This document shows positions 21,391 to 32,000 of a stretch of DNA of 64,000 bases, one piece after another (position 1 is the stretch's first letter; every line of letters starts with the position of its first letter). The notes under the pieces were generated by a model. The model saw only the letters and a program-made list of their open reading frames with translations, was not told where the DNA came from and did no database searches. The stretch spans positions 434,001 through 498,000 of the forward strand of contig JAIWWG010000014.1 of NCBI GenBank assembly GCA_025435555.1, in the 5' to 3' direction. The position numbers and the translations under genes were made by a program. The DNA is from Chytriomyces cf. hyalinus JEL632 (taxonomy: Eukaryota; Chytridiomycota; Chytridiomycetes; Chytridiales; Chytriomycetaceae).

Positions 21391-22419
21391 ATGGACACCC
21401 TCTGCCCTTCCTGGAAGACGGCATTCGCAACAGTCACCAACCCCATCTCAACTGTCTGTGTCCCGCATGGTACCACACTGGCTGAATGCACAACCATGAC
21501 CGACGGCACCAACTCCCTCTGGTACGCGAACAAGACCCTTTCGGCCACCCACTCAAACCAGTATGGCATCAACTCCTTCTTCTCATACACCGCAAACATG
21601 CCTCGCTCGCCCGTCGTCACCTTTGAAGTCATGCCATTCGGCATTGGCTTTTACTACTCGCTCACTGACCCAGGCCTTGTATACAACAAAGGCCCTCTCC
21701 TATCCAACCTATGCCTGCGAAGCACGTTTCCGTTCCTCGCGCTTGTCATCAATGATGTCATCTCATGGAATGAAACCACCGACCCGCCGTTTTACCAGAC
21801 TCCCCAGCAGCCAAGTCCCCCATCCACCTCTGTGTCAGTGTCATCGAATGGCTACAACGGCACCAGAACCTGGATATACCTTCTGACGAGTGCCATTATC
21901 GTACTTATGATCTACTCGTGGCGAAGACAATGGACCAGTCGATCCACTAGTTCGCCAGTTACGCAGCCGGTGATTCGGCAACGACCAGGTGCGGAGGCAT
22001 TGCCAGTCCTCTATCCGAGAGGTGCGGAGGCATTGCCAGTCTGCTATCAGAGTCACGAGTTGGACAGCGTGGTTTCGGCGGCACCACTTGTTGCAAGACC
22101 CCCTCACTCCAGTACTGGATTGTCGGTAGCAAGTGGGAGAGTTTCTGTGGCGGCATCAGCGTCTGGATCAGAAGCTTTGTTGTTGGAGAGTTGGTCGGTT
22201 GAAGAAGTCGCTGCGTGGGTTCGTTTGAACAACGCTGGGAGTGCTGGAGCGGATAAGGTGAGGGAGAATCAGATGGATGGCCGTGTGTTGGCGCAGTTGA
22301 CTGTTGAGGAAATACTGCAAGTGCTTTCATTGGATGACGACTTTGAGAAGGATAAGCTGCGAGAAGCTTTGGCAGTGTTGAAGGCAAACAACGGGGAGAC
22401 CCCACCTGTGTACGTATAA
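21391..22419 (+). CDS. SAM-receptor array member 5
   Basis: Intronless, 342 residues. It opens MDTLCPSWKTAFATV, the most diverged start among the intact copies, but keeps the MTDGTNSLWYANKTLSATHS core, the fourth Cys (NLCLRSTFPF), WNETTDPPFY, a transmembrane helix (TWIYLLTSAIIVLMIYSW) and the SAM domain, ending PPVYV. Just after the helix the coding sequence has a small internal duplication: GAEALPVLYPR is followed by GAEALPVCYQSHE, doubling the LPxY-type motif. Intergenic homology pairs it with member 3. Confidence 0.84.
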   Translation: MDTLCPSWKTAFATVTNPISTVCVPHGTTLAECTTMTDGTNSLWYANKTLSATHSNQYGINSFFSYTANMPRSPVVTFEVMPFGIGFYYSLTDPGLVYNKGPLLSNLCLRSTFPFLALVINDVISWNETTDPPFYQTPQQPSPPSTSVSVSSNGYNGTRTWIYLLTSAIIVLMIYSWRRQWTSRSTSSPVTQPVIRQRPGAEALPVLYPRGAEALPVCYQSHELDSVVSAAPLVARPPHSSTGLSVASGRVSVAASASGSEALLLESWSVEEVAAWVRLNNAGSAGADKVRENQMDGRVLAQLTVEEILQVLSLDDDFEKDKLREALAVLKANNGETPPVYV

Positions 22420-22854
22420 GGGATGCCATAGAATTAGGCAAAGGGCGCGTGTTGCTGAGTCCGCCATTAAACTTGATGAATGTGTTGGTCACACGCGTTT
22501 GTCTGAATAATAGCCAAGCGCTGGATGCGTGGGTTGCCATGGTTTGTTACGGCAGGAAAATTGGACGTTCAGCAAGCGCAAACGGACTCACAGTTATTTC
22601 AAGGGGCTGGTTCGTTGAGCGAGCCCCGAAGGTTGAAGAAAACACGCCCCCTAGGAAGTATAAGCAGGAAGTGTAAGCCGCAGTAAAGACCCTTCCGTTT
22701 GCACGCGTTGTAGTCCGCAACTGACTTGAAGTCGCTCGCAGCGCGTATCTCTTGCCAAGGCACTGGCATGGAGATGAAGATGGGTTTGTGACATACTGAT
22801 CAAATCACTCAAACAACGAAATCGCGCCAAAAAAAACTAAAGCCTGAAACTAAC
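22420..22854. other. Spacer between array members 5 and 6
   Basis: Colinear with the member 3-4 spacer at 18573-18987, with modest divergence. It is evidence for duplication of a two-gene unit. No separate gene was seen. Confidence 0.5.
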
Positions 22855-23859
22855 ATGAACAGTCCCTGTGCATCCTGGAACACTCCATTCGCGCCAGTCA
22901 TAAGCAGTATCGCCGGAACTGCCTGCGTCCCTCCAGGCACAGTACTGACCCAATGCTCAAGAATGACTGACGGCACAAACTCGCTCTGGTACGCCAACAA
23001 AACACTTTCAGCAACCCACTCAACCCAGTATGGCGTCGGTACATTCTTTTCATACACTGCCAACATGACTCGCACCGCCTCCGTGGTCAACTTTGAAGTC
23101 ACACCAACCGGCATGGGCTTCTACTACTCAGCCCCCCGTGCACTTATATACGAGAGAGGCAGTTTCGATGCCAGTCTATGCCTGAGAAGCACGTTTCCAT
23201 TCCTTGCAATGGTCAACTATAATTCCATCTCCTGGAACGAGACCACCAACCCGCCCTTCTACCGGGTTGCTGACCCCAGTCCTCCATTCGTTCCTGGAAG
23301 TACTTCAAATTCCAACTCAAACAGTTTCCAACTCGATATTGCATTACCAGTGTCATTGGGTTCTCTGCTGCTTTTGGGAGTGGTATTTGCATTTCGTGGG
23401 TGTGCGGCTGATCGACGCTCAAGTGCGCAACCGGAGATTCGATTGAATGGTCAGGGGTCAGATGTGGAAGCTTTGCCGGCATACCAGCAGAGCCACGAGA
23501 TGGAAAGCATTATTTCAACGGCACCTCTGACTGCAACATCCCCCGAATCGAATGCTGGATTGTCGGTGGCAAGTGGGAGAGTGTCTGTGGTACCATCAGC
23601 GTTGGGGTCAGAAATCCTGTTACTGGAGAGTTGGTCGGTTGAAGAAGTTGCCGCGTGGGTGCGGTTAAATGGGGCAGGACTTTCTGGCGCGAAAAAGGTC
23701 AGGGAGAATCAGATGGATGGAGGTGTCTTGACGCAGTTGACTGTGGAGGAGATTCTGCAAGTGTTTTCATTGGAGGACGATTATGAGAAGGATAAACTGC
23801 GTGAGGCGTTGGCAGTGTTGAAGGCAAACAACGGGGAGACTCCACCTGTGTACGTGTAA
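22855..23859 (+). CDS. SAM-receptor array member 6
   Basis: Intronless, 334 residues. N-terminal domain with CASWNTPFAPV, TACVPPG, LTQCSRMTDG and SLCLRSTFPF cysteines; stalk DPSPPFVPGSTS; helix IALPVSLGSLLLLGVVFAF; tail with LPAYQQSHEMESIISTAP; SAM domain with WSVEEVAAWVRLNGAGLSG; end PPVYV. It is closest to member 4 in the N-terminal domain, stalk and helix, which fits the 3-4 / 5-6 block duplication, but unlike member 4 it keeps the C-terminal PPVYV. Confidence 0.85.
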   Translation: MNSPCASWNTPFAPVISSIAGTACVPPGTVLTQCSRMTDGTNSLWYANKTLSATHSTQYGVGTFFSYTANMTRTASVVNFEVTPTGMGFYYSAPRALIYERGSFDASLCLRSTFPFLAMVNYNSISWNETTNPPFYRVADPSPPFVPGSTSNSNSNSFQLDIALPVSLGSLLLLGVVFAFRGCAADRRSSAQPEIRLNGQGSDVEALPAYQQSHEMESIISTAPLTATSPESNAGLSVASGRVSVVPSALGSEILLLESWSVEEVAAWVRLNGAGLSGAKKVRENQMDGGVLTQLTVEEILQVFSLEDDYEKDKLREALAVLKANNGETPPVYV

Positions 23860-24212
23860 GGGATGCTATTGAAATAAAGAGCGCGTCTTATTGGGTCCAC
23901 ATTAAACGCGATGAATGCGTTGAAGGATCAAATCGGGAAAACTTAAAAGTCTCTCCACGCAGAGTCGTTATCAGATATATCGACAAATTGCGTTTTCAGC
24001 AGGGCAAGAAGAGGAAGTGCACGCTGATAGTGGGATGCTGTCTTGCAGCAAAAAGAGCTTCATGTCTTTGCATGTCGAAATAGAGTACGCGTTTCTGTTG
24101 GCTCAGTCCTATTGTGTGCGTTGTTTTGGATGTTCAGCATGCACAAGCCCAATTGAGTGCTTGACAGAAATTTCCCATGTACGATTCAGTTGAGCGATAC
24201 CGGCTGAAGAGA
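23860..24212. other. Spacer between array members 6 and 7
   Basis: About 350 bp. The first ~60 bp repeat the shared 3' flank (gggtccacattaaacgcgatgaatg). No gene was recognised in the rest. Confidence 0.4.
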
Positions 24213-25181
24213 ATGGATCAGAAACCGGAGAGTCCGTGCGCTACGTGGAACCCGCCCTCCTCTCAGGCCATCGTCCCCGGGGCCCGCTACTTGTCACCTG
24301 GCACCACCCTGGCCTCCTGCATCCGCATGACGCGCTCTGGTTCGCAAACAGAACCCTATCCGCCACCCACTCCACGCCGTACGGCGTCAATAACTTCTTC
24401 TCGTACATGGCCAACTTGACTTCAACCAACGTAACGTTCGCAGTCAGGTCTTCTGCAATGGGCTTCTTTGGCGCAGAAGTCTTGAGCGACAGCAATGAAC
24501 GTTGGAACGCCGATGGAAGTCTTTGTTTAAGGTCGGACGTTCCTTTTCTGGCATTGGTCCGCGACAACTTCACAGCCTGGGATGACTGAATAGCACCACA
24601 ATCACAACTGGAACAAAAACTTCAAATTCATCATCGGACAATTCCCGCTTCGCAAGCAATCCAATCTATATCCTCGCTGGACTGGTTATCCTGATGTTGC
24701 TTTCACTGCGGTTAAGCAAAAACCGCACTGGTGGTGGTGGCGCACGCTCGAGGGACCATTGATCCGATCAACAGGCTTCAACCGCCGGCGGAAGAAACAT
24801 TACCCGCGTATCAGCAGCCGCCGCACGAGATGCAAAGCATAATATCCACCTCACCATCCGTTAACGTCGAATTGAATGCCGGCGATTGTAAGTGGGAGAA
24901 GCTCAGTTGTACCGTCGATTGCTGCCTCGGAAGTACTTTTGCTAGAGAATTGGTCAGTTGAGGAAGTGGCAAGATGGGTCCGTTTGAACGGGGCTGGACC
25001 TGTTGGTGCAGAACGCGTGCGAGCAGATCTGATAGACGGAGGAGTGTTGAAGCAGTTGACGGTGGAGGAGATATCGAAGGTGTTTGCATTAGAGGATGAC
25101 TATGAGAGGGATAAACTGCGAGAGGCGCTGACAGTGCTGAAGGCAGACAACGGAGAGGCGCCGCCTGTGTACGATGGATGA
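24213..25181 (+). pseudogene. SAM-receptor array member 7, decayed
   Basis: Begins MDQKPESPCATW but loses frame within about 40 codons. The core (LWFANRTLSATHSTPYGVNNFFSY) and the fourth-Cys region (SLCLRSDVPFLAL) continue in another frame to a stop at about 24589. The transmembrane helix (IYILAGLVILMLLSLRL), the LPAYQQ motif and the SAM domain (WSVEEVARWVRLNGAG) survive in two further frames. It ends APPVYDG rather than PPVYV. At least four lesions make it a clear pseudogene. Confidence 0.85.
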
Positions 25182-25398
25182 CTGAATAGACTTTGACAAG
25201 TCATAAATAAACAAATCATATCATCGTGGCTGCGCTGCCATTCTAGCACGGTCACATTGTGCATACGCGTCAAGGCTGCAGTGGGTGGTTGGAGAACGTA
25301 TGCGCAGTATCGGTTGTTGCAGGGCTTGTGTTGGACATATTAATCGGAACACTTAAATTTGAATCACTCTAAAAAAACAAACCCGCAACTGCCATGCC

Positions 25399-26183
25399 GT
25401 GAACAGTCCCTGCACTTCCTGGACCACGCCATTCACACCCGCGACCAACACAACCGGAACTCTGTGCATCCCGCCAGTCACAGTCCTGACCTGACTGAAT
25501 GCTCCACAATCACCGACGGCACCAACGCGCTGTGGTACGCCAACAAGACACTCTCTGCCACCAACGCCACGCAGTACGGCGTCGGAACCTTCTTCTCGTG
25601 CACCGCAAACATGACTTCATCTTCCATGGTCACGTTTCAAGTCACTTCTGAAGGCATTGGGTTTCACGACTCCAACACCAATGCTCCTGGTCTTGTATAC
25701 GAGAGGGGCATCTTCGCATCCAGCCTATGCCTGGGAAAAACGCTTCCATTCCTTGCACCGCTCAACAAAGATTCCATCTCCTGGGATGAAACCACTGAGC
25801 CGCTTTTTTACCAAGCTCGCAACCCACTCCCAAGTCCCTCCATTTCGTGGAAGTACATCAGTTTCCGACCCAAACAGCATCCAACTCAGCACTGTTCTCA
25901 CGCTGTTGGGCGTTGTTTTTGCATGTCTAAGATATGCGGCAGGTCGAGGCTCAGTTGCGCAACCGGAGATTGGATTGAATGGACAGAGGCCAGATGTGGA
26001 GGTATTGCCAGTCTACCGACAGAGCCACGAGATGGAGAGCGTTGTTTCAACGGCATCTCTGGCTGCAACATCCCCCGAACCCAAGTGTTCTCGTTCGAGG
26101 ACGATTATGAGAAGGGCAAACTCCGTTGGGCATTACCAGTGTTGAAGACAGACAACGGAGAGACCCCACCTGTGTACATATGA
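25399..26183 (+). pseudogene. SAM-receptor array member 8, decayed, SAM domain mostly deleted
   Basis: The expected start ATG aligns with a GTG at 25399 (GTGAACAGTCCCTGC against ATGAACAGTCCCTGT in member 6). Frame is lost early, then the core MxDGTNxLWYANKTLSAT block and CLGKTLPFLAP follow. The transmembrane segment is out of frame. The region between the IVSTA-like linker and VFSFEDDYEKGKL is missing, which removes most of the SAM domain. The end, NGETPPVYI, is still recognisable. This is the right-hand limit of the array. Confidence 0.83.
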
Positions 26184-26322
26184 GAGAGAGGTGGCTGTCT
26201 GGAAGTGGGGACTCGACAATAAAGAGAGATGTGAAAGGGTTGCTTCCCCAACAGCATGTACGTGAATAGACTTCAGGTTTTGTTTTGTGTGGTGTGAGTC
26301 TGCCAGAATTTTGAACACAACG

Positions 26323-27375
26323 ATGCTGTCGCAAGCCACCTCCCACTCAGGCAGCGCAATCTCAAGGACCAGCGACACCAGCACAGTGCCGCATCGGATA
26401 CGAAAGCAGCATCTGAACGCAGCGTACGCTGGCCTCATATGCATGGCACTCCTTTTCCTCCTGCCAAACCTCGTGAGTCGGACAAGTCCAGGCCGCTCGC
26501 TTGTACCTGAATTTGGAATGGCGCTGCCCGCAAATTCTGTGGCGAGTCTCAGGATTGAATCGGTGGGCGGTGTCGGGCATCTCACCGTGAAGGTTCTCCA
26601 AGGCACTGGAACCACTGCCTCGTTCATGATGGAAATCGAATCCACGCACGCCGCGCTGATAACACCGCCAGAAGTGATGCAAGGGAATCAGAGCAGCGAT
26701 GGCGCAGTTCAGCTGACGATTCGATTCCCGCCATCCTCATGGTTACCATTCTTCCAGCCCTCACACCGTTACACGCTCTTTGTCAACCTTCCAATTCAAA
26801 TCGCTCATTTTGCAGTCAGGGGCCCATCAGTCAATGTTGTGTACATGGGACCCAATATAACCGAATCCATTTCCATCCACGTCAAGAAGGGTTCCATCAA
26901 ACTCGCCTCCCCAATCTCCATGACGCAGATGGACATTTCAACAAACGAAGGCTCTATCGCTTTTGCATACCCGGCATCCGTGGCAGAGACGGTTCATTTG
27001 AAAACTGGGGCGGGGGAATTGCAAGGACGCTTGACAGGATTCAGTTCACTGTATGCCACCAACAAGGAAGGAGACTTTGATATGCAGCTACAGCCACAAA
27101 CTGAAAACGCCGCAATTGTTTTAAATCTGGGCGCGGGGACTGTGAATGCTGTGATTGAAGGGTTCAGCGGCAAACTGAGCCTTTCATATGATCCGACAAA
27201 AACGCCAGTCACATATGGAGAAGGATTAGAGTGGCCGCCAATCAGCTCTGACCCTTTTCTTGCATGGGTGAATGGCATAGGGACAGGTCGCGGTGTTTGT
27301 AACATCACTCTGGAGGGTTCGGGGGGATTCTACGTGCAATTCCCCAAAGTGGGAAGCAGAGCTTCATTCTTTTGA
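26323..27375 (+). CDS. Predicted type II membrane protein with beta-rich extracytoplasmic domain
   Basis: Intronless, 350 residues. A basic N-terminus is followed by a single hydrophobic helix (about residues 37-56: YAGLICMALLFLLPNLV). The rest, about 290 residues, is rich in alternating hydrophobic residues, Gly and Thr/Ser, with several sequons, as in a beta-helix or adhesin-like fold. Segments such as ISTNEGSIAFAYP and LKTGAGELQGRL recall the repetitive beta strands of DUF4097-type proteins, but I cannot assign a family firmly. With the helix near the N-terminus and no clear cleavage site it should be a signal-anchored protein facing outside. It shows no similarity to the adjacent SAM-receptor array. 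Confidence 0.65.
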   Translation: MLSQATSHSGSAISRTSDTSTVPHRIRKQHLNAAYAGLICMALLFLLPNLVSRTSPGRSLVPEFGMALPANSVASLRIESVGGVGHLTVKVLQGTGTTASFMMEIESTHAALITPPEVMQGNQSSDGAVQLTIRFPPSSWLPFFQPSHRYTLFVNLPIQIAHFAVRGPSVNVVYMGPNITESISIHVKKGSIKLASPISMTQMDISTNEGSIAFAYPASVAETVHLKTGAGELQGRLTGFSSLYATNKEGDFDMQLQPQTENAAIVLNLGAGTVNAVIEGFSGKLSLSYDPTKTPVTYGEGLEWPPISSDPFLAWVNGIGTGRGVCNITLEGSGGFYVQFPKVGSRASFF

Positions 27376-27461
27376 CAGGCAACTGCCTCTACTGAGATAT
27401 TAAAAGCATAAAACTGTAAATAAACCCCTTCGAAAACTCTGAAATTTTTCGAGATGATTTG

Positions 27462-28966
27462 TTATATTGGCATGCAACAACAACTCAAAAATGAATCGCA
27501 CAAAGCCGCTTTGTTCAACCCGCGGCCAATGAGCACTACTTTTCCACCATCTTCCATGACTTCATCGGCGCGCCATTCACCGGCATCAAACTTGTCGTAG
27601 AGTTCATGCACTGCTTGAATCACCTTCTTTCTACGTCCACCAACATGCAGCAATGCCTTCAGCCGGATGACATCGAATTTGTTTGAGGAGGAAGGAGTGG
27701 ACGCAGAGTTTGAAGATAAAGTTTCGGGCTCAAGGGAAGGAATTGAGCGCGTCCAGAGGAGTTTTTGAAGCCAAGTTTCGAGACGTGGCATGTCGACAAG
27801 ATGGGTGACGGGAATCTGAAACATGACAGTCTTGACACTCTGCAAAAAAAGACGACATAAACGCGAAGGAATACAGATACAATCGATGGATAAAACAAAA
27901 AAGTGTACCTCATCAACTTGATGTTTCCTTTTTCCTGCATGCGCGTCGTGCGTCGAGTGATCGCTGCAACTTGCGTCATGGCAGTGATCCAGGTCTTCTC
28001 CCTCTTCTTCTTCTTCGTTCGCGCCAGGAAGCGTATCAAACCAACCCTTTGTGCGATCATCAAATGCATGCAAATCAAGCAAGAAATCAATGCCAACATC
28101 CCCGCGAACCGCATTCTTCCTCAACGCCGCCGAGTTGATTGCCATAACCTGCTTCTCCAACACTTGCATATCGTCCGCCGAGACCAGATCGGACTTGTTG
28201 AAAATGATGCGATCGCTCATGGCAATTTGCTTCACACACTCGTTGATGCGGCCGTCTTCCTTGACAGCGTTCAAGTCCGCCAGCGCGTGTTTCGAGTCAA
28301 TCAAAGTCACAATTCCGTCCAAGTAAATGTCGCTTTGAACTGCGTCGTCTAACCAGAACATTTCTGCAATGGGTCCTGGGTCTGCGAGGCCTGTTGTTTC
28401 GAGTAAAATGTAGTCGAATTTCCCCCGTTTTTTCATCAGGCTTTCGATTGCTTTAACGCCTGCTTCTTTGACCTGGAGAGAAACAACCCAGCGGCATTCA
28501 GAGAAATGCGTGTTTGTACATTGGGAAATATGGGTAAACCTCGCAGCACATGCAGCCATTGTTGAGTTCGAGCCATTCTTCCGCTTCCTGGCCATTCTGC
28601 CCAACCGTCAGAGATTTATCGATACCGGCGCCTGAAATCATTCACAGTCATTGAGCACAACGGGAAGCGAGGGAAAGCCACAAACAAAATCTCACTGTCT
28701 CCAAATTCGTTGAGCAGCACTGCGATTCTCTTTCCATGGGTTTGGTCGGTAAGAATGCGTGTCACGAGAGTTGTCTTTCCACTGCCGAGGAAGCCCGTAA
28801 CAATGGTCACGGGGACGGGTGCGTACTGTTGGTTGTTTGCGGACTCATTGCGGCTGATACCAGAGCCAGGTTCCGATTCTGTTGTTGCAGTCAGTTGTCC
28901 GGCTGTTCCTGTCTCGCATTCATCGACGAGAGTGGGCATGTCATCCTCTTCGTCGTTGTTGGACAT
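27462..28966 (-). CDS. ZNG1: ZNG1/CobW-type G3E GTPase (zinc metallochaperone)
   Basis: Four exons (28966-28696, 28631-28540, 28472-27909, 27839-27462) join in phase to encode 434 residues. Visible motifs: Walker A GFLGSGKT (residues 58-65), NEFG, the metal-binding GCMCCE (about 115-120), [15 protein letters not shown], and NKSDL for guanine. The C-terminal CobW_C domain is also present ([13 protein letters not shown] ... VHELYDKF). A His/Cys-rich loop ([17 protein letters not shown]) lies between the domains. ZNG1 proteins use GTP hydrolysis to deliver zinc to methionine aminopeptidase 1. The N-terminal CPELVP docking motif of the family appears here as MPTLVD, without its cysteine. Introns are 64-69 bp. 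Confidence 0.9.
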
Positions 28967-29003
28967 TTTAAGTGTAAATATTCAATTTGAATAAATAACA
29001 AAA
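28967..29003. promoter_or_regulatory. Very short divergent promoter between ZNG1 and Furry-family genes
   Basis: If the Furry start at 29004 is right, only 37 AT-rich bases separate two divergent start codons. The core promoter elements of each gene would then overlap the other gene's 5' end. The Furry start is uncertain, so the gap may be larger. Confidence 0.35.
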
Positions 29004-32000
29004 ATGGTTCGTGTCTCTCGCAGACTCCAGCCGCACTGACGCTAACACGTTCCCGCACAGTACCACCAGGCAGCGATAGTCGCAAAAACTGTCGAGGCTG
29101 ACACGGTATGTCTGGTCCCCCCGATCCATCCGATCCCTATGAATATAATTTGTAACCATACACACTCATCAGGTCTACATTGAGAAACTGCGCGTCAGTC
29201 TGTCGGACATGGCTGCGGTTAGTTCTTTTGCTGCTGGCTGTCTAGTATTTTGACACGCTGTGCGCTTGTGACTTTCGAACTTCCCGATCGCTGACTGTAT
29301 GCCCCCACCTTCGAATTCCTCAGGCGAAAGAAGCAGCGATCCGGGCCGAGAACTACATGCTGGCTGACGCCATGCGCCAGAAGATGACGATCCTGGAGGC
29401 GCAGCTGGCGTCGATGGAGTTCCAGTTCAACGCTGATGTCATCATCAACTCAATCACAAGCTGGCAAATGGGTCTCGCAAAGGCAATATCAAAGAAACTG
29501 GACAACGTCAAGACCTTCGTCCAGGTATCTAGTTTTGTATTTTTTGTGCAAAGTCTCCATTTCTGCAAATTGATTTTATTTCCCGTGTCTCACCCATCTC
29601 CAGGAATGCTCGTCAGGCGCGTTTCCTCTGAAAGACCCTTCTCACACCAACTTTTTAACGTTTATTGGCGTCGTGCCTTCAAACTACTACGATGCGCTCG
29701 TGCGTTCATTGCTAGTCGTTATGCCGCAGGATGTTGTTGGCGTTCAAAAAAGCCCGTATGGATGGGACTCGTTTGCGCGTCGGATTCCGCAAATGGCGAA
29801 GCTTCACCCAGACAGTGTCGAATTTTTGGTAAACATTCAAACCTTGCGATGGTTTCTATTGTTTTCAATGTACGGCCCTAACTCCACTGTTTACTCGAAC
29901 TCAAACAGAAATCCGTTCTCGTCCTATCAATTCTGGATTTGGTTATCGAGTTTTCAGGTCGTTTCAGTGCTGACTGCATCAAGAAGGAGACACGAAGTCT
30001 CATTGCGAAACACGCCTTTACGTACTTGAAGATGGCTTCCGCGCGCCGCTTATCGATGGACCACGAAGCAAAGATTTTTGAAAAGATTAGCTTGCGCTGG
30101 GCGATTCTTGTTGGAGACCTGGCCATGATTGCGTGAGAGCGCTTTACTCAACTCGTTTCTACTTTACTGCTTCTCACACTTTTTTACTTTACTGACAGAC
30201 CAACAGATGTCTTTCGAAGCGTATTTGCAGTGCTGGACATTGCTGCAAAACGCCCAACCGAAGAAATTGTCCTCACACTGACAAGTGTGCGCTACGCATT
30301 CGCGCCTGCCACATTTGAAACTGCGCCAGACATTGTTCGTTTGATCCGCGAACTCGTTGCGCACTATGACCGCAACAAAAAGACCATTGTTCGACTGTGC
30401 ATTTTGCAATGCTTGGAAAAGATTATTCAACCTTTGGACTTCACGCGGAGAGAGGGTCTGGAGGCGTGGGAGTCGGGCCTGAATCGAGAGGTGAGGATGA
30501 GCGTCCTTTGATATCTTGGACTTATATACCGCGACATCTACCGACAGATGATGGATTTGTACAAAACCGTCACGAAATGGGGAGCAGCGTCCGATGACTT
30601 GCGTGCAGCTGCAACTCGGGTCTGCGTTGCTATTGTTGTCAACTCGAGCTACGAATTCTTTCAACCGACTGGGAGCGCGCTTCTCGTAGACCTCCTGAAC
30701 CGCCCGAAAACGAAACCATACGTGTATCACTGTATTCTTCAGCTTCTTCGTGGACGCTGGTTCCTCGATACGAAACAGAATGCCTGGAATCGTTTGAGAG
30801 GTTGTTTCTCAGCTGTGGATGCGTACGCGCACCTTACTAGGCCTGTCGATCAGGAGTCGAGACAGGTTGTTGCGGATCGAGTGAAATTCATTGCGGATGG
30901 GTTGTTTGTCCGCCGCAAGGACCGAACTGGTGTTTCTGCGGACAATTTGGAAGTTGTCGTGGAAATTCTGATTCAAATGGCGGCGCATTCGTGAGTGCTG
31001 ACATCCCCTTAATATCCTGCAAAATTTGTGTTTTGAATTGAAGATTCCTATTTTTTGCAGGCTGGACGTGACCCTCAAATTGATTTCCTTTTTCGTCAAC
31101 AACCGAACACTTGAAAACGCCGACAACTGCTACATTGGAATTCGTGCCATTCGCGCAATCATCGACCCAGATTCTGGTTTCCTCAACAACGCGAGCTGCG
31201 GTACCTTAGACCCCAATTTCGCAGACATCGTCAATGCCATTCCATACGAATTCGACTCCAGCCTTGTGGCCCTGATTCAATTCTGCGACAGCGTATCCGG
31301 CATTTCCATCCTCGGAATTTCTGGCCTGCTCGTGGAACCCGGAAGTAAACCTGTGGATGGGTCTGACGAAGTGAAACCTGTATCCGCGGCGACAAAAAAT
31401 GCTAAGACAGGTCAAATGCTAGGACCTGGCATGTCAGGAAAGGTTGAGCAAATGTATGCGCGAGGGGATGCGGATGTGGTTGCCATGTTGGCTGAATCGT
31501 TTGATACCGTGAGCATGCGGCACAGTGTTGCATTTTCGATGGCGGACAGCGTTTCTTCGCCAATCGTGAAAGATGGAGGGAAAAAGACACAGCCAGGTTT
31601 CTTGAATCACGTTTTTAAAATGTTTCTGATTGATGTTTGATGCAACAGGTCTATCGATTGAGTCCATCAAGGAACGAAATGTGGAAGTTAAAAATGCCTT
31701 GACTTCGTGGTACGACAAGTGCGGCAGTCCAAAAACAAACGTCGACAAGTTTTCCTTCTCATCCACTCTGGAACCGAGCTCTGCGCATCCATCTCCCGTG
31801 GTCCCTGTTGATCGCGTCGGAAAGCAACGCGCTGATTTGGTGATTGTGTTGATGCTGTTTAAGGAAGTGCTGCGCACGATTCCGTTCATTCCTCAGCCGG
31901 ACCTTGTCCTTGGAAAGCTGTTTATTGGCCCGTATTTGCTGCACTCGCATTTGGAGCTTGCGCGTGAAACTAGCCAAACATTGGAGAAAACTTTCTTAAA

